Assembly: GCF_946221935.1 (NCBI RefSeq)
Contig: NZ_CAMIGN010000014.1
Location: forward strand, 1 to 64,000
From: an uncultured Corynebacterium sp.
GTDB lineage: Bacteria; Actinomycetota; Actinomycetes; Mycobacteriales; Mycobacteriaceae
Direction of reading: 5' to 3'
DNA: 64,000 nucleotides
Both the position numbers and the translations under genes were made by a program. The notes beneath the pieces are model-generated. The model ran no database searches. It was not told the DNA's origin and worked only from the letters and a program-made list of their open reading frames with translations. This document shows positions 62,501-64,000 of this stretch, piece by piece. Position 1 is the first letter of the stretch. Each line of letters opens with the position of its first letter.

Positions 62501-63058
62501 CTGCTCCGCGAGATCCGTGGGCTGGGTTCCCCTGCTCTGTCCAAGGACGATCACGTGTGGCTGCGCCGTGCCGCGGAGTCGGACGCCTACGCAATGTCCA
62601 CCGAGTTCGGCGTCGAGCACGATAAAACGGCACTGGTGGTGGAATCCAATGTGTTCCGCTATAAGCCGCTGCTCGAACCGCTGCGCGTGCGCGTGTCCGA
62701 GGGGGCGAACCCTCGTGACCTGCTGCGCCTGAAGCTGGCTTCCGCCGCCACGGGTACAGAGTTGGATATTTCCGCCAACCCGGAGGTTGCCCGCGAGTGG
62801 GGTGAGCTGGGCGAGCAGATGCGTACCTCTTCTGACCGGGACTTCGCCGAGGAGATCGCGATCGCTCAGTCTGTGCGCGTCCGCGCCCTGGGCAAAAGCC
62901 CGGAGGAGTTCTACGAGGCCGCTGCGAAGTCCGGCTCCGTGATCCTGGATCAGGATGTGTTGCCCGATGGTCGCCGCGAGCTGCTACCGCTGCTCCTCGA
63001 GCAGGCAATCTCCACTACGGAGCACCGCTTCGGCTACATCCACGGCCTCACCCCTTAA
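59582..63058 (+). CDS. putA: bifunctional proline dehydrogenase / P5C dehydrogenase PutA
   Basis: About 1,158 residues. Oxidises proline to glutamate in two steps. Residues ~60-470 are the FAD-dependent proline dehydrogenase barrel (KASSVVSQL, INLDMEEYKDLHLT, VRLVKGANLSMERVD, GVASHNLYHLA). Residues ~515-1000 are the NAD-linked aldehyde dehydrogenase: TPPWNFPIAIPLGGVFAALAAGACVIIKPA, the general-base Glu in NAETSGKNAI and the catalytic Cys in GHAGQKCSAAS (~763). No ribbon-helix-helix DNA-binding domain is present, so it does not repress its own gene. Start: TTG at 59582 with GAGG 6 nt upstream; another TTG lies at 59570. It converges with prfB. Confidence 0.95.
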   Translation: MNSQANTPLPNSSDVEAVVTKAIHRAEQWLEVEETSASTKQLADMVHDPDGVEFTFAFVDRVARPEDNHVSAKEFAKIANPFKRTEPVPGFMSLIDSILVTAGSIAAPLLPNIVMPIARAYLRTTVGHLVLDAESKALDRMLDDYRDRGFQLNLNLLGEAVLGEAEAQRRLDNTIDLLKNPRVDYVSVKASSVVSQLNHWDFEGSIERLKDRLRPLYRQAMKRNPHPFINLDMEEYKDLHLTIKLFTELLDEEEFRDMEAGIVLQAYLPDTFDALQELAEFAAQRRAKGGAKIKVRLVKGANLSMERVDSEIHDWPQAPFLTKAEVDANYVRLLDWILQPEHAENLRVGVASHNLYHLALAHELSVARNVEHQLDVEMLQGMSPAQSEAVRDVVGNMILYTPVVKKEDFDVAISYLVRRLEENGAKQNFLYALFTPEDDETDVTGMTPMQGQELRFRNSVRDRWDTFAGSRRTQNRLEEEAEKKGTQSAGLPGNFVNEPDTDPTLPANREWALQIVDPANDPGPAQTPQVTDPAVIDAAVARCREASEQWSKKTGAERAELLDRAADALANNRSKLISAAVFEAGKTVAETDPEVSEAIDFARYYAESARQLDHVRGSVFTPYKSVVVTPPWNFPIAIPLGGVFAALAAGACVIIKPAPQVLRIAEVFMGILREAGISEDLVQLVNADEAEAGKRLVSHPDVESVILTGASETAKLFRSWKPRMVINAETSGKNAIIVTPAADPDLAVADIFKSAYGHAGQKCSAASLIITVGSIGKSKRFINQLVDAVRSMKVGPGSDISTYMNGVIEAPGDKLLRGLTELEKGEKWLVKPRKLNDEGTLWSPGLRDNVKPGSWFHTHECFGPVAGIMHAETLDEAIEWQNSTGFGLTGGIHTIDVEETAYWRERVEVGNAYVERGITGAIVQRQSFGGWKNSSLGSGAKAGGPNYVAQQGVWTEGDISELAAGTLPTHITQLLREIRGLGSPALSKDDHVWLRRAAESDAYAMSTEFGVEHDKTALVVESNVFRYKPLLEPLRVRVSEGANPRDLLRLKLASAATGTELDISANPEVAREWGELGEQMRTSSDRDFAEEIAIAQSVRVRALGKSPEEFYEAAAKSGSVILDQDVLPDGRRELLPLLLEQAISTTEHRFGYIHGLTP

Positions 63059-63069
63059 AAGGCTGAGGC

Positions 63070-64000
63070 TTAGGCCTCCTGCTGCTGCGCCATGCGCCAG
63101 CGGATGCCTGCCTCAAGGAAGCCGTCGAGGTCACCGTCTAGCACCTTGCTCGGATCGTTAACCTCGACGTTCGTCCGCAGATCCTTAACCATCTGGTACG
63201 GGTGCAGCACATAGTTGCGCATCTGGTTACCCCAGGAGTTCGAGCCGTCGCCCTTGAGCGCATCCATTTCGGCTTGTTCTTCTTGACGCTTCCGCTCCAG
63301 CAGCTTCGCCTGCAGCACTCGCATGGCGGAGGCCTTGTTCTGGATCTGCGATTTCTCGTTTTGGCATGTCACCACAATGCCCGTGGGCACGTGGGTCAGG
63401 CGTACTGCCGAGTCGGTGGTGTTCACCGATTGCCCACCCGGGCCAGAGGACCGATAGACGTCCACGCGCACGTCGTTTTCATCAATGTCGATGTGGTCGG
63501 TCTGCTCCACGACGGGCAACACCTCTACCTCGGCAAAGGACGTTTGACGACGGCCTTGGTTGTCGAATGGGGAAATGCGCACCAGGCGGTGGGTGCCCTG
63601 TTCCACGGAAAGGGTGCCGTACATATATTCGCCATGGATGACAATGGTGGCGGATTTAATGCCGGCCTCCTCGGCATAGGAAATGTCGTAGACCTCGACC
63701 TTGTGCCCTGCCTTTTCCGCCCAGCGGGTGTACATGCGCAAAAGCATCTCTGCCCAGTCGGCAGCATCCACGCCACCGGCGGCACTGCGAATATTTACCA
63801 CGGCTTCGCGCTCGTCATACTCCCCAGACAGCATGGTCGTCACCTCAAGAGATTCAATCTCCTGACGCAGTTCTGTCCGCTCTGCATCGGCTAGCTGCAC
63901 GGCTTCCTTGGCTGCCTCCGGGTCATCCCCGGCCTCTTCGTCGGCCATGTCGTAGAGCACGGGCAGATCGTCCAGACGCTGGCGTAGCCCCGTCACCTTC
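63070..64000 (-). CDS. prfB: peptide chain release factor 2 (5' end outside the window)
   Basis: The visible ~308 residues are the middle and C-terminal parts of RF2; the N-terminal ~60 residues lie beyond the window edge, so the GTG-like start near 63996 is not the true one. The GGQ peptidyl-tRNA hydrolysis motif is in YRSSGPGGQSVNTTDSAVRLTH, and the stop-codon-reading SPF motif in LVRISPFDNQGRRQTSF is specific for RF2 (UGA/UAA). Whether a frameshift site exists cannot be checked here. In relatives ftsE-ftsX-smpB follow directly; here putA and abgT separate them. Confidence 0.96.
   Translation of the reverse strand, partial: KVTGLRQRLDDLPVLYDMADEEAGDDPEAAKEAVQLADAERTELRQEIESLEVTTMLSGEYDEREAVVNIRSAAGGVDAADWAEMLLRMYTRWAEKAGHKVEVYDISYAEEAGIKSATIVIHGEYMYGTLSVEQGTHRLVRISPFDNQGRRQTSFAEVEVLPVVEQTDHIDIDENDVRVDVYRSSGPGGQSVNTTDSAVRLTHVPTGIVVTCQNEKSQIQNKASAMRVLQAKLLERKRQEEQAEMDALKGDGSNSWGNQMRNYVLHPYQMVKDLRTNVEVNDPSKVLDGDLDGFLEAGIRWRMAQQQEA

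Overview
The window is chromosomal DNA of a high-GC Gram-positive actinobacterium, almost certainly a Corynebacterium. The evidence is gene order and family membership: the rdgB-rph-cyclic nucleotide phosphodiesterase-murI-P1 peptidase-DUF2017-clpS-pncB-dinG run shared by corynebacteria and mycobacteria, the serB-ctaD-nrdF-ftn-nrdEIH-rpmJ-nadE-pgm block typical of Corynebacterium, the Zn-free L36, corynebacterial -10 boxes (TANNNT), and a very large wall-anchored YPDG/G5 adhesin. I do not assign a species. No CRISPR array, rRNA operon, intact insertion sequence or prophage is visible.

Layout. 1-5 kb: tRNA-Leu, two small membrane proteins (LprD-like, DUF3817), an M20 amidohydrolase, rdgB, rph and a metallo-beta-lactamase-fold phosphodiesterase. 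5.1-12.3 kb: one gene for a ~2,370-residue surface protein with 8 Rib/YPDG-type modules, 9 G5 modules arranged as three copies of a three-domain unit, 2 more Rib-like modules, a Pro/Thr/Asp wall-spanning tract and an LASTG sorting signal. 12.5-18.9 kb: murI, P1 peptidase, DUF2017, clpS, pncB, dinG. 18.9-27.3 kb: the most unusual block, with a Ca-binding-type acidic repeat protein transcribed divergently from a pair of dynamin-like GTPases (IniA/IniC type), a membrane-anchored Hsp70/actin-fold protein, and a convergent pair encoding an Asp-rich protein and an ECF sigma factor. 27.6-30.5 kb: an acyl-CoA synthetase and serB. 30.6-31.0 kb: gene-free DNA with a 122-bp element bounded by 23-bp inverted repeats. 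31-39.7 kb: ctaD, class Ib ribonucleotide reductase (nrdF; nrdH, nrdI, nrdE), ferritin, rpmJ, nadE. 39.7-43.2 kb: a VKOR-type oxidase and DsbA-like thiol oxidase flanking tRNA-Ala, then pgm. 43.5-49.7 kb: AGCS symporter, a second acyl-CoA synthetase, a Tat-exported metallophosphoesterase and a Na+/H+ antiporter-family protein. 49.8-53.8 kb: an SF2 helicase with C-terminal membrane helices and an AT-rich two-gene cassette abutting the 3' end of ssrA (tmRNA). 53.8-64 kb: ssrA, a Trp/Pro-repeat membrane protein, smpB, ftsX, ftsE, an inserted abgT-putA pair, and the 3' part of prfB cut by the window end.

How the genes fit together. The VKOR and DsbA-like proteins could form an extracytoplasmic disulfide-forming pair serving secreted cysteine-containing proteins such as the adhesin. 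NrdHIEF with ferritin couples dNTP synthesis to metal supply and carries NrdR-box-like repeats upstream of nrdH. ssrA and smpB form the trans-translation system. A dozen genes start 7-9 nt after a TANNNT hexamer, most of them without a Shine-Dalgarno sequence, suggesting frequent leaderless transcription; I used this to choose several starts. Two patterns explained by no gene are an over-represented octamer (GTGACGCC, 15 hand-counted copies) and the 122-bp inverted-repeat element.
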